From assembly GCA_020629005.1 (NCBI GenBank), contig JAHDEE010000002.1:1-64000 (forward strand): 64,000 nt of DNA. Direction: 5' to 3'. Position 1 is the first letter of the stretch. Each line of letters opens with the position of its first letter. The stretch is from Chitinophagales bacterium (GTDB lineage: Bacteria > Bacteroidota > Bacteroidia > Chitinophagales > UBA2359). Shown one piece after another: positions 33,501 to 43,000 of this stretch. A program made the translations under genes and the position numbers. Below the pieces are notes generated by a model. That model did not search any database and was not told the DNA's origin. It saw only the letters and a program-made list of their open reading frames with translations.

Positions 33501-35479
33501 AGGCCCGATTTGTTATCCGGACGATCAATATACAGTTTGCCAGTGATATCTTCGATCAATGTACGAATCGGTGTAATCTTATTAGGATTCTCGTAGCGCT
33601 CTTTGGGATCAAGTGGTGGAGAATACAGCTGCATCGTTCTCGCCGAATCCAGCGCCACACTAAACTCGTCATAATCAAAAAACAAATCGCGACCATGAAA
33701 ATCCATCATACCAGCTGACAAGGCGCCATCTATCTGCATGTTCCGGTTTCGTTGCAATCTCAGAATTCGCCCATTTGGAAAAAACACAACTTTCTGCGAG
33801 TCAGAAACCAGCACTTTCTCCACACCTGTCACCACCAAATCGTTGTTTTCCAGGTCCAACTGAGCATTCTCCTTTTTGGTCAAAGAAATGATCCTGATAT
33901 TATCATAGTCTACCTTTCCCTGCTTAGAATTCGAGTAATTAATTGCCTTGGGCAAAATGGTGATCATGTTGGTTTCCGGATTATACAGGATAAAACCATC
34001 CTGCACCAGATCGACAATGACTGTCCGTATACTCTCGATGGTGTAGGTCGGTCGAATGTACTGTGCAAAATCGAGGGCGGCCACATCGCTTTCCAGGGTA
34101 CTCTCATACCAGGCAGCCAGCTTTTGAATCGGATTGTAATTCGAGGTAATCAGGTAGTTTGTTACCACTTCCTCATTGTAGTAGTTGGCAGACTCTACCC
34201 TTACAGGACGTAAGGTCCCCTTGCTCAGCATCTTAAAGTCAATCACCGGTTGATTTAGATCCCAATAAAACCCGTCTACATCGATTTCACACTGATGATA
34301 AGAATCTATGAATGCTGCCTGCGCACTGGCCTTCTCCCCGCGAACCAATCTCAACTTCTTGGTGTCACCGTCAAAAAACAGATCGAGGTTGGGGTGATAG
34401 AGCGAATCTTGATCGAAGTACAGAGAAACACGAGTTCGTGAAGAGTTTACTTCACGCATATCATCTATTGAGATATTGGTAGTATAGGCGTTAAGCATCA
34501 GCTCTTTATCTAAATTATAAAAGCCCATTCTACAAGGCTTTTCCGGCGTACCAACACCAAGAATCTTCACACCCCTAATCTCAAATCCACCCATCAACAC
34601 TACCTGATCTATGAGATTCTCCATCTTGATGGATTTGTCATCTGAGCTAAACTGTGGGTACCTGTATTGGCCTCTTACTGGCGCAGAGAACTTGTCCACA
34701 ACCGTACCTTTTAAGGCATTGTCAAACAATGATTTGTAGTAAAACAAAGCCCCCGTTGAGGTATATTCGCCGGTACTCATAGACATTTCATACTCGCCTA
34801 GTTCGCAGTATATATCCAAAGGGTCGAGTCCATTTCTCGACCAATCAATATTCCCTCCTTTGCCGGTCCACATAAACTCCAGTGCATCATAGGTGCCGCT
34901 GGTCTTGCGAATGATCAAGGAGTCTTTAGCCGTTATACCACGTAGATCACACTCAGGAAACCGGACGGTCACCTTGCCCTCACTTTGCTTGAGTTCAAAG
35001 TCCTTTGCATCAACTATATAGGATTTTGAACGCTGAGTAAACACTTTGGAATCCCCAAAATAGTTGTTGGAAAAGTCCATATAGTGGCCGTATTTATTGA
35101 AATTTCCTCTGGGACTCTCGTCAACCAAGGAAGCAGCTATGTCGTGCCACTCGTCAAATTTGCCGACCAATTCCTTTGCAACTAAGGAATTGAAGCCAGT
35201 CATGTAATCGCCAATATGAGGGGACAATCTGTAACGCTTACTCAGCATTAAATTGAATAGTGTCTGCACCTTCGTTAGCTGGTCTCCACTTAGCGTTCCC
35301 GATTCAATCAAGGCGCCAAACTGATTAGCAGCAGTGATGATTTTTTCTTTCTTGCTAGCTTCGCTGGCTGATTTAAGGGCACTCACAAACTCACTTGGAT
35401 CAGCCGGAAATTCGGTCAATTTCTGAGCATACACATTCGACAATGTGAATAGCAACAGCAATACAAAGTACTTTTTCAT
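30590..35479 (-). CDS. Very large exported protein of unknown function
   Basis: 1629 residues with a clear signal peptide (cut after VYAQ, residue 19). The N-terminal 130 residues are helical; most of the rest is beta-strand-rich with many short aspartate/tyrosine strands, without cysteine-rich modules and without a T9SS sorting domain, so it probably stays in the periplasm or outer membrane. Residues about 1090-1210 are a low-complexity, highly charged linker of Lys/Glu/Ala. I know of similar large hypothetical proteins in Bacteroidota but cannot name a family with confidence. Co-directional with the M48 lipoprotein gene 86 bp downstream, which may process it or act in the same envelope task (inference). 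Confidence 0.85.
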   Translation of the reverse strand: MKKYFVLLLLFTLSNVYAQKLTEFPADPSEFVSALKSASEASKKEKIITAANQFGALIESGTLSGDQLTKVQTLFNLMLSKRYRLSPHIGDYMTGFNSLVAKELVGKFDEWHDIAASLVDESPRGNFNKYGHYMDFSNNYFGDSKVFTQRSKSYIVDAKDFELKQSEGKVTVRFPECDLRGITAKDSLIIRKTSGTYDALEFMWTGKGGNIDWSRNGLDPLDIYCELGEYEMSMSTGEYTSTGALFYYKSLFDNALKGTVVDKFSAPVRGQYRYPQFSSDDKSIKMENLIDQVVLMGGFEIRGVKILGVGTPEKPCRMGFYNLDKELMLNAYTTNISIDDMREVNSSRTRVSLYFDQDSLYHPNLDLFFDGDTKKLRLVRGEKASAQAAFIDSYHQCEIDVDGFYWDLNQPVIDFKMLSKGTLRPVRVESANYYNEEVVTNYLITSNYNPIQKLAAWYESTLESDVAALDFAQYIRPTYTIESIRTVIVDLVQDGFILYNPETNMITILPKAINYSNSKQGKVDYDNIRIISLTKKENAQLDLENNDLVVTGVEKVLVSDSQKVVFFPNGRILRLQRNRNMQIDGALSAGMMDFHGRDLFFDYDEFSVALDSARTMQLYSPPLDPKERYENPNKITPIRTLIEDITGKLYIDRPDNKSGLTDNPEYPIMDATGNSFIYYDAKSLHNGAYGREDFYFRLEPFKLNSVDKLEPEQFKFEGVMHYGNIFPDLPQTSTLQEDLTLGFDDEMTGDNTPIYGGLGVFNGSVDLSIAKGLRGSGVIDFLTAKIYSQDYLFFPDSTLTITDSIYIAEGKHLGASFPEVRNGAVRATWEPYTDSLKFEMQESEFAMFKNKVDFKGDLLLASTGLLGNGASFFDEAEVSSKRFLFESQYYKADTANFQIRSGKDLAIRATDVEAGISVSGKKAEFAVHSDTTQVLLPLSKFSSNSGRIFWDGKEQQVTLKAREEGGMQTFTSTKKSQKGLSFDAEIAKVDCNDGSIGIEGLSMIYVGDSGIIPENNVMNIKSDAKISRLENATIVTDIESRQHTITEASVDIRSSQDFFATGNYNYTNNVIGTQFIPMDSIYVRDLVADEKDNAAKLKAKQKAAKEVAKQEKADKKKKSKEEKITAKELLEREAAKEREKMNLEGETESGEGDEEAPEEDAESTAEEAEQESENDKEASEETGDEQAENEKEPEKKEKKGRKDRGRKSDKSTFVAYTYGAGTLPEDKPLRLDESLNFKGKVRLDSKDPQLTFKGYAKVDLKNGRINPDWFSFEDDIDPNEIKIVIDNPLNEKKDSLKVSISYDAEEMEMSTFFLNANKNWSDITVFETSGQLDYRSEDKSYHVGPSKKLNGEQYRGNVMSVYDEEKLVSAEGAFQLGRDWGMLNLKTGGTMQHNLANNRYKMEDLCLTFDFFFEDKIYDKIAEEVKNLAAENEDLDYTEPGFLPAIVEVVSDKDAEKLGSKIKNDGYYSKPKGFEPRLALSHVDMVWDTLNQTFRSVGKFGLMSIGEFDLGKEIDGFIEFGARESGDFFHLYLELENVETSGKEWYYFYYKNNTDMKTGTKNGILHMISSNVFANEDIAKLNPKKRLKVEGKDAARTFEFTVASMFKKTNFVSRMLEERDAEQRQQRNE

Positions 35480-35692
35480 GCTAGGAAGGATTGTAAAAAC
35501 AATTGGATGAAAGCATAAGCCTGGAATTCCAAATCAAAGTGAAAACAGCGTCATTATGCCTCGAATCAAGCCTATAGATTAACGTTGTAAGTTAGTAATT
35601 ATCAATAAAAACGAGGGACGCATAGCCTGCATTGTCGGCTATCTGTTAGGCGCCCGCGAATCAAAGAAACCCTTGAGGTTAAAGATTTGGGA

Positions 35693-35905
35693 TTTTCTAT
35701 TTGGGCCTCTCCCTTCGCTTCCTCAGCACACGCTTTAGGGCGTGTGCCTCAGTCGCTTCGGGCCGCGCTATCCGTTAATACTCACCTTGTAGTAGCCGGT
35801 TCGGCCATTGCCGGTCAGGGTCTCTCCTATCGTCGAGCCCCTGCCCGGCAGGCCTCACACGGCTACTCCGGCGGCTCGTTCCACTCCTATCGCTGAGGCA
35901 TTTAG
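35693..35905 (-). repeat. Dispersed intergenic repeat, copy 3
   Basis: Closest to the copy at 17.2 kb. Both read TTGGGCCT near the start, then CTTCGGGCCG, GCTATCCGTT, TTCACCTTGT-like sequence and CACTTCTATC-like sequence at the end, in the same order and spacing. It contains GC-rich inverted repeats such as CACACGC/GCGTGTG. It fills most of the 620-bp gap between the divergent 30.6-kb and rpmI genes; the 35480-35692 part shows nothing else recognisable. Confidence 0.7.
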
Positions 35906-35999
35906 GTCTCTCGGCCTGGAAATCATTTGATTGTGGCAACAATTTCGATTCATGGCTGCGATTCATGGCTATTTCTTCAGAAATATGCGGCAGAAAGCG

Positions 36000-36007
36000 T
36001 ACCTTTG
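36000..36007 (+). promoter_or_regulatory. -7 box upstream of rpmI-rplT (TACCTTTG)
   Basis: Exact TAnnTTTG 94 bp before the rpmI ATG. No TTTG is present at 19 bp spacing. If used, it gives a leader of about 88 nt that contains the inverted repeat at 36028-36083. Confidence 0.4.
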
Positions 36008-36027
36008 CAGCCTATTATTTAATCTGT

Positions 36028-36083
36028 GATCAATTGCTTCACTATCGGCCTAGCTTCTATTTCGGAATATGGCACAATTGATC
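36028..36083 (+). promoter_or_regulatory. Leader inverted repeat before rpmI-rplT
   Basis: GATCAATTG (36028-36036) pairs with CAATTGATC (36075-36083), a perfect 9-bp helix enclosing 38 nt, between the promoter box and the rpmI start. L20 is known to repress its own operon through leader RNA in other bacteria; this fold could be a local equivalent, but no known leader family was recognised. Confidence 0.35.
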
Positions 36084-36101
36084 TCTAAATTTTGATGCTT
36101 T

Positions 36102-36296
36102 ATGCCTAAGGCAAAAACTCACTCGGGTGCTAAAAAGCGTTTTAAATTAACAGGTAGTGGCAAGCTCAAGAGAAGGTCGGCTTACAAGAGCCATATTCTG
36201 ACCAAAAAGTCTAAGAAGCGTAAGCGTAGACTTAATGTTGCAGATGTTCTTTTCCAGGGCGATGCCGTACGTGTTAAAAAAATGCTCAATCTCTAA
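36102..36296 (+). CDS. rpmI: 50S ribosomal protein L35
   Basis: 64 residues, full length and strongly basic. The N-terminus [20 protein letters not shown] and the following [13 protein letters not shown] are typical of L35, which binds 23S rRNA. rplT follows after 48 bp, the universal pairing. The usual upstream infC (IF-3) is absent; instead there is a noncoding stretch with a promoter box, an inverted repeat and a dispersed repeat element. Confidence 0.97.
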   Translation: MPKAKTHSGAKKRFKLTGSGKLKRRSAYKSHILTKKSKKRKRRLNVADVLFQGDAVRVKKMLNL

Positions 36297-36344
36297 TCGG
36301 AGACCCTACCTGGATTTTTTTAACTATTTAAACTTCAAATTAGA

Positions 36345-37652
36345 ATGCCTAGATCGGTAAACGTTGTAGCCGCTCGTAATCGTCGTCGCAAGATGATGAA
36401 ACTGGCGAAAGGCTACTTCGGAAGAAGAAAAAATGTCTGGACGGTCGCTAAGAACGCCGTTGAAAAGGGATTGCAGTATGCATACCGAGACAGACGAAAC
36501 AAGAAAAGAGAATTTCGTAAACTTTGGATCACCAGAATTAACGCGGCCTGCCGTCAGGAAGGTATCAGCTACTCTAAATTCATGTTTGCATTAAAGCAGG
36601 CTGGAGTTGATATCAATCGAAAAGTGCTGGCTGATCTTGCTATGAATCATCCTGACGCCTTTAAATCAATCGTTTCGGAGGTAAAGAGCCATGTGCGCGA
36701 AAAGCCACCTTTGGCAGAGGCTGTGGCTACGGTCAGCTACTTCAAACCTGCCGCTTCAGTGATCTCTGAATCTGACACTCCTGCGCCTGCGCCTGCTGCA
36801 GAACCTACAGTAGTAGAAACTGTGACTGAAACAGTAGAGGTTGTAACAGAGACGGTGGTTGAGAATGTGCCAGAGCCTGTTGTTGAAGCTGCTCCAGAAC
36901 CAGAGCCAGTAGCGGAAACTACACCGGAACCAACGCCGGAGCCTGAGCCAGTGGTAGAATCAGCGCCGGAACCGACTCCGGAGCCAGAAGTAGATGAAGC
37001 TAATTCCAGCCTTGGCCTTGTATCTGAGCAGATCACGGAAACGGTGGTGACTGAGACCATTGTCACGGAAACTATTGTGGAGCAAGTTGTAGCAGATGAC
37101 CTCACCAAAATTGAGGGTATAGGTCCTAAGATTGCAGAAAAGCTTAACGAAGCTGGAATCTATACTTGGGCGAAGCTTGGTGCCACCGAGACCTCAAAGA
37201 TTCAGGAAATCCTGGACAATGCAGGATCTCGCTACACGGTGCATAACCCAGGAACCTGGGCAAAGCAAGCACAAATGGCAGCCAATGGCGAATGGGACGA
37301 ACTCAACAAGTGGCAAGACTACCTGGAAGGTGGCGTTGACCCGGCAGATAAAGCCAATGCGGGCGCTGCTGAAGAGACGGAAACTGTTGCTGTGCCCGAC
37401 GACCTAAAGAAGATCGAGGGAGTAGGTCCAAAGATCGAAGAACACCTGAACGCTGCCGGTATTGTAAACTGGAAGCAGTTGGCAGGGACGGAGGTGGACA
37501 AGCTCAAGGAAATACTTGCCGCTGCAGGCCCAAGATATGCGATTCATGATCCAGGAACCTGGCCCCGACAAGCACAACTTGCTGTTGATGGTAAATGGGA
37601 AGAGCTGGAGAAATGGCAAGACGAGCTAGACGGAGGAAAAGAAGTATCCTAA
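36345..37652 (+). CDS. rplT: 50S ribosomal protein L20 with a C-terminal extension of two helix-hairpin-helix modules
   Basis: 435 residues against about 115-120 for normal L20. Residues 1-118 are a complete L20 ([20 protein letters not shown], then [17 protein letters not shown]). Residues about 140-245 are a linker of repeated Pro/Glu/Val ([10 protein letters not shown]). Then come two homologous 80-residue units starting at 251 and 352, each opening DDL-x-KIEGxGPKI, a helix-hairpin-helix pattern, and ending in NPGTW or DPGTW and a KWQDxLxGG motif. L20 binds 23S rRNA early in 50S assembly; the extension may add nucleic-acid or protein contacts. No frameshift or stop separates the parts, so it is a real fusion at sequence level. 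Confidence 0.95.
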   Translation: MPRSVNVVAARNRRRKMMKLAKGYFGRRKNVWTVAKNAVEKGLQYAYRDRRNKKREFRKLWITRINAACRQEGISYSKFMFALKQAGVDINRKVLADLAMNHPDAFKSIVSEVKSHVREKPPLAEAVATVSYFKPAASVISESDTPAPAPAAEPTVVETVTETVEVVTETVVENVPEPVVEAAPEPEPVAETTPEPTPEPEPVVESAPEPTPEPEVDEANSSLGLVSEQITETVVTETIVTETIVEQVVADDLTKIEGIGPKIAEKLNEAGIYTWAKLGATETSKIQEILDNAGSRYTVHNPGTWAKQAQMAANGEWDELNKWQDYLEGGVDPADKANAGAAEETETVAVPDDLKKIEGVGPKIEEHLNAAGIVNWKQLAGTEVDKLKEILAAAGPRYAIHDPGTWPRQAQLAVDGKWEELEKWQDELDGGKEVS

Positions 37653-37681
37653 TTACGAAAGTAATTACACACACAATCCTT

Positions 37682-37712
37682 AAAGCCCGGTCAAATGACC
37701 GGGCTTTTTTTT
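37682..37712 (+). terminator. Terminator of rpmI-rplT
   Basis: AAAGCCCGGTCA/TGACCGGGCTTT (37682-37693 with 37696-37707) forms a 12-bp perfect inverted repeat with a very small loop, followed by a T tract. It lies 29 bp after the rplT stop. Confidence 0.9.
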
Positions 37713-37786
37713 GGTCTGGATTATGATACAAAAACAGTGCACCACAAAAACATGCGGAGCGTCTCCGCAAGTACTATATTAGCACT

Positions 37787-39745
37787 ATGATACCCCCTCA
37801 AACCGTCGCCCAAATCATTGATGCTGCCGATATTGAAGATGTTGTCGGCAATTTTGTGGATCTCAAACCCAGAGGATCCAACAGAATTGGTTTATGTCCA
37901 TTTCACAATGAAAAGACCCCATCCTTCTCCGTTTCTCCAAGCAAGGGTATTTACAAGTGCTTTGGTTGTGGAAAGGCAGGCTCGGCGGTGAACTTCCTCA
38001 TGGAACATGAGAAGTATACCTACCCTGAAGCACTTCGCTGGCTTGGCGAAAGATACAACATTGAGATTCAAGAGATTGAGAGCAAGGAGGGAAAGGAACA
38101 AAAGAAGGCAAGAGACAGCTTATTTCTGATCAATGAGTTTGCCCGAGACTATTTTATACAGAACCTGATGGAAAGTGATGAGGGTCGCAAGATTGGCCTT
38201 AGCTACTTCAAAGAGCGTGGATACCGGGAAGAGATCATCAAGAAATTTGAACTGGGATATGCAATGGATTCCTTTGAGGCACTTACCAACACTGCCTCCG
38301 ATAAATCTTACAATCTCGATCTGTTGCTCAAACTGGGACTGATCAAACAGAAAGAGACTCGCAAGTATGACTTTTTTCGCGGACGGGTCATGTTTCCCAT
38401 TCACAATCTAAGTGGTAAAGTATTAGCTTTTGCTGGGCGAGTGCTTAAGAAAGATCCAAAAGCGGCCAAGTATGTCAATTCTCCGGAGTCAGACATATAC
38501 AATAAGAGCGCTGTTCTGTATGGAATGTTTCAAGCCAGGAGAGCGATTCGGGAACAAGATCGATGTCTGCTGGTTGAGGGTTATACAGATGTGCTTTCAC
38601 TGTTTCAGGCTGGAATTGAAAATGCAGTCGCTTCCTCCGGCACCTCTTTGACCGTCGATCAAATCAGATTGATCAACCGCTTTACGCCTAACGTGACCAT
38701 GTTGTACGATGGCGACAGTGCAGGAGTTAAAGCTGCCCTTCGAGGAGTTGATCTGATTTTAGAGCAGGGTTTAAATGTGCGGATTGCTCAGCTACCTGAT
38801 GGAGAAGATCCGGATTCTTATGTGCGTAAAGTGGGAGCCGCACGCATGCAGGAATATCTAAGTAATGATTCAAAAGATTTTATCCTGTTTAAGGCCAACC
38901 TGCTGCTGAAAGAAGCGGAAGGCGATCCGATCAAGAAGGCGGGCGTAGTAAACAGCATTGTGGAGAGTATCAGTCTGATACCCGATCCGATCAAACGTTC
39001 TATCTATATCAAAGAGTGCAGCAGTCTCTTGGATGTTTCCGAGGAGGCAATTGCGAATGCCAGTAACAAACAGCGCAGCAATAAGAGAAAGAAGCGGCAA
39101 CAGTCGGTTGCGGCGCCAACAGAGCAACCCTCTCCTACTGCTGAAGCAGTCAAGGCGGTGATCTTGCCTGAAAATCCAAATGCTGCTGCAAAGGTGGTTG
39201 ATCGCGGAATTCAGGTTGTGGAACGGGAACTCCTGGAGGTATTGATTCGATTTGGGCACACAGCCTTGGGGGAATCGGAAGAAAAGGTGGCGGATATCCT
39301 TCGTAAGACCCTGGATCAGTTTCCACCAAAAGCGCCATTATACCTTTCACTTTATGAGCTATATACCAAAGAAATGGATGAAGGAAGATACCGTGAAGAA
39401 GGGTTTTTCTTTCATCATCAAGAGAGCCTCATCAGCAAGATTGCAGTGGACGTATGTGATGTTAGGGCTGACGTGAGCGAAAACTGGGAGAAGAAGCATC
39501 GAATCTTCACTCCGAAAGAAGAGGAAAAGCTCGACAAACGAGTAATGGATTTGGTGAACCGATATCGACTGCTCTGTCTTCAGGATTTGAAAGCCGAAAA
39601 GGAAGCAGAAATGATGCGGATTCACAAAGAAGATCCCACCTCAGACGAAATTCGTCTGCTGATGGGCCAATGCCAACAGATTTCCACCTGGATATCCGAA
39701 CTGTCTAATAGTTATGGAACTGTGATTCATAGGGAGCGGAAGTAG
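37787..39745 (+). CDS. dnaG: DNA primase DnaG
   Basis: 652 residues. The N-terminal CHC2 zinc finger is complete (Cys37, His40, Cys58, Cys61; CPFHNEKTPSF and CFGCGKAG). The TOPRIM catalytic core has Glu264 in VEGYTD and Asp308/Asp310 in LYDGDSAG, followed by QLPDGEDPDSYV. A basic, low-complexity hinge (SNKQRSNKRKKRQQ, near residue 425-440) leads to a helical C-terminal domain that would bind the replicative helicase. It makes RNA primers for DNA replication. It is not in the rpsU-dnaG-rpoD arrangement; it follows the rplT terminator, with a small hairpin (TGCGGAG/CTCCGCA, 37753-37769) in its leader. Confidence 0.97.
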   Translation: MIPPQTVAQIIDAADIEDVVGNFVDLKPRGSNRIGLCPFHNEKTPSFSVSPSKGIYKCFGCGKAGSAVNFLMEHEKYTYPEALRWLGERYNIEIQEIESKEGKEQKKARDSLFLINEFARDYFIQNLMESDEGRKIGLSYFKERGYREEIIKKFELGYAMDSFEALTNTASDKSYNLDLLLKLGLIKQKETRKYDFFRGRVMFPIHNLSGKVLAFAGRVLKKDPKAAKYVNSPESDIYNKSAVLYGMFQARRAIREQDRCLLVEGYTDVLSLFQAGIENAVASSGTSLTVDQIRLINRFTPNVTMLYDGDSAGVKAALRGVDLILEQGLNVRIAQLPDGEDPDSYVRKVGAARMQEYLSNDSKDFILFKANLLLKEAEGDPIKKAGVVNSIVESISLIPDPIKRSIYIKECSSLLDVSEEAIANASNKQRSNKRKKRQQSVAAPTEQPSPTAEAVKAVILPENPNAAAKVVDRGIQVVERELLEVLIRFGHTALGESEEKVADILRKTLDQFPPKAPLYLSLYELYTKEMDEGRYREEGFFFHHQESLISKIAVDVCDVRADVSENWEKKHRIFTPKEEEKLDKRVMDLVNRYRLLCLQDLKAEKEAEMMRIHKEDPTSDEIRLLMGQCQQISTWISELSNSYGTVIHRERK

Positions 39746-39764
39746 GCACGTGGAAGCAGGTGCA

Positions 39765-39946
39765 AAATAGCCCCGGGCGAAACGGAACGAGCTGCTTAGC
39801 CAGCTTAGTGACTGCCAGCCAATGGCGGCTCTGAGTATGCGAAGAGACGGCAGTGGCTGAGCAGGAACAAGCTGGATAAGTAGTGAGTATTAGTGGAGCA
39901 CGGGTAGCCCCTTTCCGCGACCGGGATTGTTTCGCTCCAAAAAAAT
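39765..39946 (+). repeat. Dispersed intergenic repeat, copy 4
   Basis: It begins AATAGCCCCGGGCG and ends TTCGCTCCAAAAAA, like the copy at 27.2 kb. Its middle (39827-39848, containing CTGAGTATGCGAAGAGAC) is identical over 22 bp, in inverse orientation, to 17234-17255. It lies between the convergent ends of dnaG and the giant repeat-protein gene. Confidence 0.7.
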
Positions 39947-39972
39947 GCGGACTCAAAAAAAGAGGGGGAACA

Positions 39973-40012
39973 TGAAAAGAGGCGGAAACATGGCTCAATA
40001 TGTTTCCGCCTC
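39973..40012 (-). terminator. Terminator of the giant repeat-protein gene
   Basis: A perfect 13-bp stem GAGGCGGAAACAT/ATGTTTCCGCCTC (39979-39991 with 40000-40012, 8-nt loop) lies 27 bp beyond the stop on the minus strand and is followed there by TCTTTTC. Confidence 0.8.
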
Positions 40013-40039
40013 ATGTATCAAACAATCATATAAAGTGGG

Positions 40040-43000
40040 CTAGTTCTTGACGAATTTGATTGTACTCTGTTCGCCTTCCCAAGCCAGGCTCAGGAGGTAG
40101 GTACCTGCCGGGAAGTTGGCAGCATCTATTCGCCAGGTGTATTGTCCTTTTTCATCGGACCTTCTTTCTTCAAAGATGAGTCTTCCCAGCACATCGTGAA
40201 TTTGCACTTGCACTGTTCCGTCTGCCGGTAGCAAAAAGTCGACATTGAGGAAATCGAGCACCGGAACTGGCGACAGGTTCATGATACCAAAGCTCAAATC
40301 GCCTCTCGTGAGGCTTACGATATTGCTTGGCGTTTCTGTACCATCAATGTCGGTCAGTATCAACTGGTAATAGCTGGTACCTCGTGGCGCATCCTTATCG
40401 AGATGCTGGTAGTTGATTACCTGCGAGCTATAATTTGCCGCCTCGATTTCTGCGATGGACTCATAGTACTGACCATCGGTGGAGCGCATCAGGGTAAAGT
40501 AATCTGTCGCTTCTTCCATTGCGGTTGACCAATACAAGAGATTACCTTCTTCTTCCACTCTGCCATCAAAACCAAGTAGCTCCATACCCACATTTTCGCA
40601 GTCTCCAACTGCAAGTAATGCTATCGGACATCCTTCAGAATCAATCACAAAAATCTCCAGGTCCCTATCGGCAGGCACAGGGCCAAGGTAAGGTACCGGG
40701 AAGTCTTCAACTGCGATTGTTTCGTTGTAGAATTCTCCTGCATTAATCTGATAGGGTGAATTTCCTCCCACAATAGACAGACCAACAAAGTATTGGTCGC
40801 CATTACAAACGATTGAGGCGTTTGCAGACAGTTCGTTACAATCGAAGCTTTCGTAGAGACCTCCACTGACTTCAGTTACGGTATCGCCCTCCACTAGCTC
40901 TATGATTGGTGAGATGCCTTCTTGATTGAAGTCACTATCAATGCTTTCATCTGTTCCCTCATCCTGCGGGGAAATATTGAGACCAAAGGGCACATCCATT
41001 ATAATGTAGTAGGAACCTGGAGCAAGATTATCGAAAGTGTAGGCACCTGTTTCGTCTGTGACGGTCGTTTGCAGCTGCACATTTTCATCGGTGAACAGTG
41101 TAACGGTTACACCGCCGAAACCATCTTCGTCTTCATCCCGAATTCCGTCTTTGTTTACATCCTCCCAAATGAAGTCGGTGATCATGCCGAGCTCTATCTC
41201 GCCTGCCCAGTTACCACTAATGGTGGTGCCGCAATCATCGACCGTTTCACTAGTGAAGTCTATTTCGTAGTCGCCATTGAAGATTGGGCCAACTAGCACA
41301 AATCCTTCTGTTTGGCCAGACAGTGGACTGTTCACGCCGTCTTCTATAGTCCAGGTTCCGGCTGCTACAAAGTCAACGGCAACATAGAATCTCGTGGCAT
41401 CGAGTACCACAATTTCCGAACTTGTGGAAATGGCGCATTCGTCTTCTCCGCCACCTCCGCCGCCGCCGCCGCCGGGATTGTCTTCGTCACAAACTTTGGT
41501 TCCGCTGGCAGTACGCACGCAGGTTTCATCTGTCTGATCTGTAATGATGAACTCATATTCCTGCTCATCAAATGGCCCAAGAGATAGCGTGCCGCCGGTG
41601 AAATCGGGGATGGATTCTCCCATGCCTTCAATCAAATAAGTACCGGAACCGTCGACGAATAGATCTACTGTATAGGTCGTTGTCTGAGCGATGCAACTTG
41701 CGTTAGCAACCACATCGATATTGCAAGGTACATCGATGCTGCAATTTCTATTTCCGCTTACTGTCTGGAAGCAGTCAGGATTATTCTGGTCAGTTACGGC
41801 GATGGTGTAGGATCCACTTGGAATTGGCCCTACTTCGTAAGTGCCTGCGACGACATCGCCTATAGCTGGATTTACTCCATCAAAAATGATATAAGTGCCA
41901 ATACCTTCCACTGTTAGGCTCACTGAGAAGAAATCATCATCAATGCAGGTGATCTCGCCATCAATACCCAAGGAGCAATCAGGAAGATTTGCACAGTCCT
42001 TGAAGCCGACGATGCTGGAAGTACAATCTTCGATTTGTTCACTTGTCACCGTGATATTATATGCACCATTCGGGAATGGGCCCAGGAAGACCGTTCCCTG
42101 CACCACTCCGGTTAGCACTTGTCCCTGGCCGTCATCTACGGTGTAGGTACCGGTGCCGAGGAATGTAACTTCAACCGAGTAGCTATCTTCGTCGATACAG
42201 GAGACAATTGCCGAGGTGGACAGCGGGCATTCGTCAGGATTTTGATCGCAGACCGCGAAACCGCTAAGCGACTGGCTACAATCTGCCAGGACATCAGAGC
42301 TGATCAAGATGTTGTATGGAGGAGTGGTAAAAGGACCCAATTCGAGTTCGCCCTGACTTACTCCTTCTGCCAAAACTTGCGATCCATCGTAGACACTATA
42401 AGTGCCCGATCCTTCTATATTGATATTGATGTTGTAGAAGTCGGTATCTCCAATACAAGCGTAATCTATGAACTGGGCATTGAGATCACAGTTAGGTGGA
42501 TTGCTGCAATCCACATTTCCTGACTGACCTGCAAAGCACTCGTTGTTTTGTTCGTCTTCTACGAAGATGTCGAAGAAGCCAAATTCAAAATTCTCGATCA
42601 GGAAGTCACCAGCTACCTGACCTTCGAGTGGGGTGAATCCTGAAGCTGTACTGTTGATGGTATAGGTGCTGTTTCCGGTTATGGTTAGTAGTACATTGAA
42701 GAAGTCTTCGCTTACACAAGTTGTTTCCGTACCAAGTTGCAGGGTACAAGTACCATCATCTGAGCAATCGCTGGAACCGGTAAGCTCCTGGAAGCAGCCG
42801 GGATCAATCTCACTTTGAATAGTAACAGTATAGTTATTTGCAGAGAATGGACCGAAAGGATATGTGCCTGCCTCAAGTCCGGTGGTTATATTTCCAAAAC
42901 CATCGTTTACCAGGAAGGTACCTCCTCCATTTATTTCAACTACGAGCTGATAAGTATCCTCTGTGATACATTCATCATCAACATCTGCAATCAGTGTACA

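Noticed and set aside
36737-37108. 123-codon minus-strand frame rich in Ser, Gly and Thr
   Set aside because: Antisense of the Pro/Glu/Val repeats in the L20 linker; low complexity only.
37753-37769. 7-bp hairpin TGCGGAG/CTCCGCA before dnaG
   Set aside because: It is small, without a T tract or known partner. It may be an mRNA leader element but cannot be supported alone.
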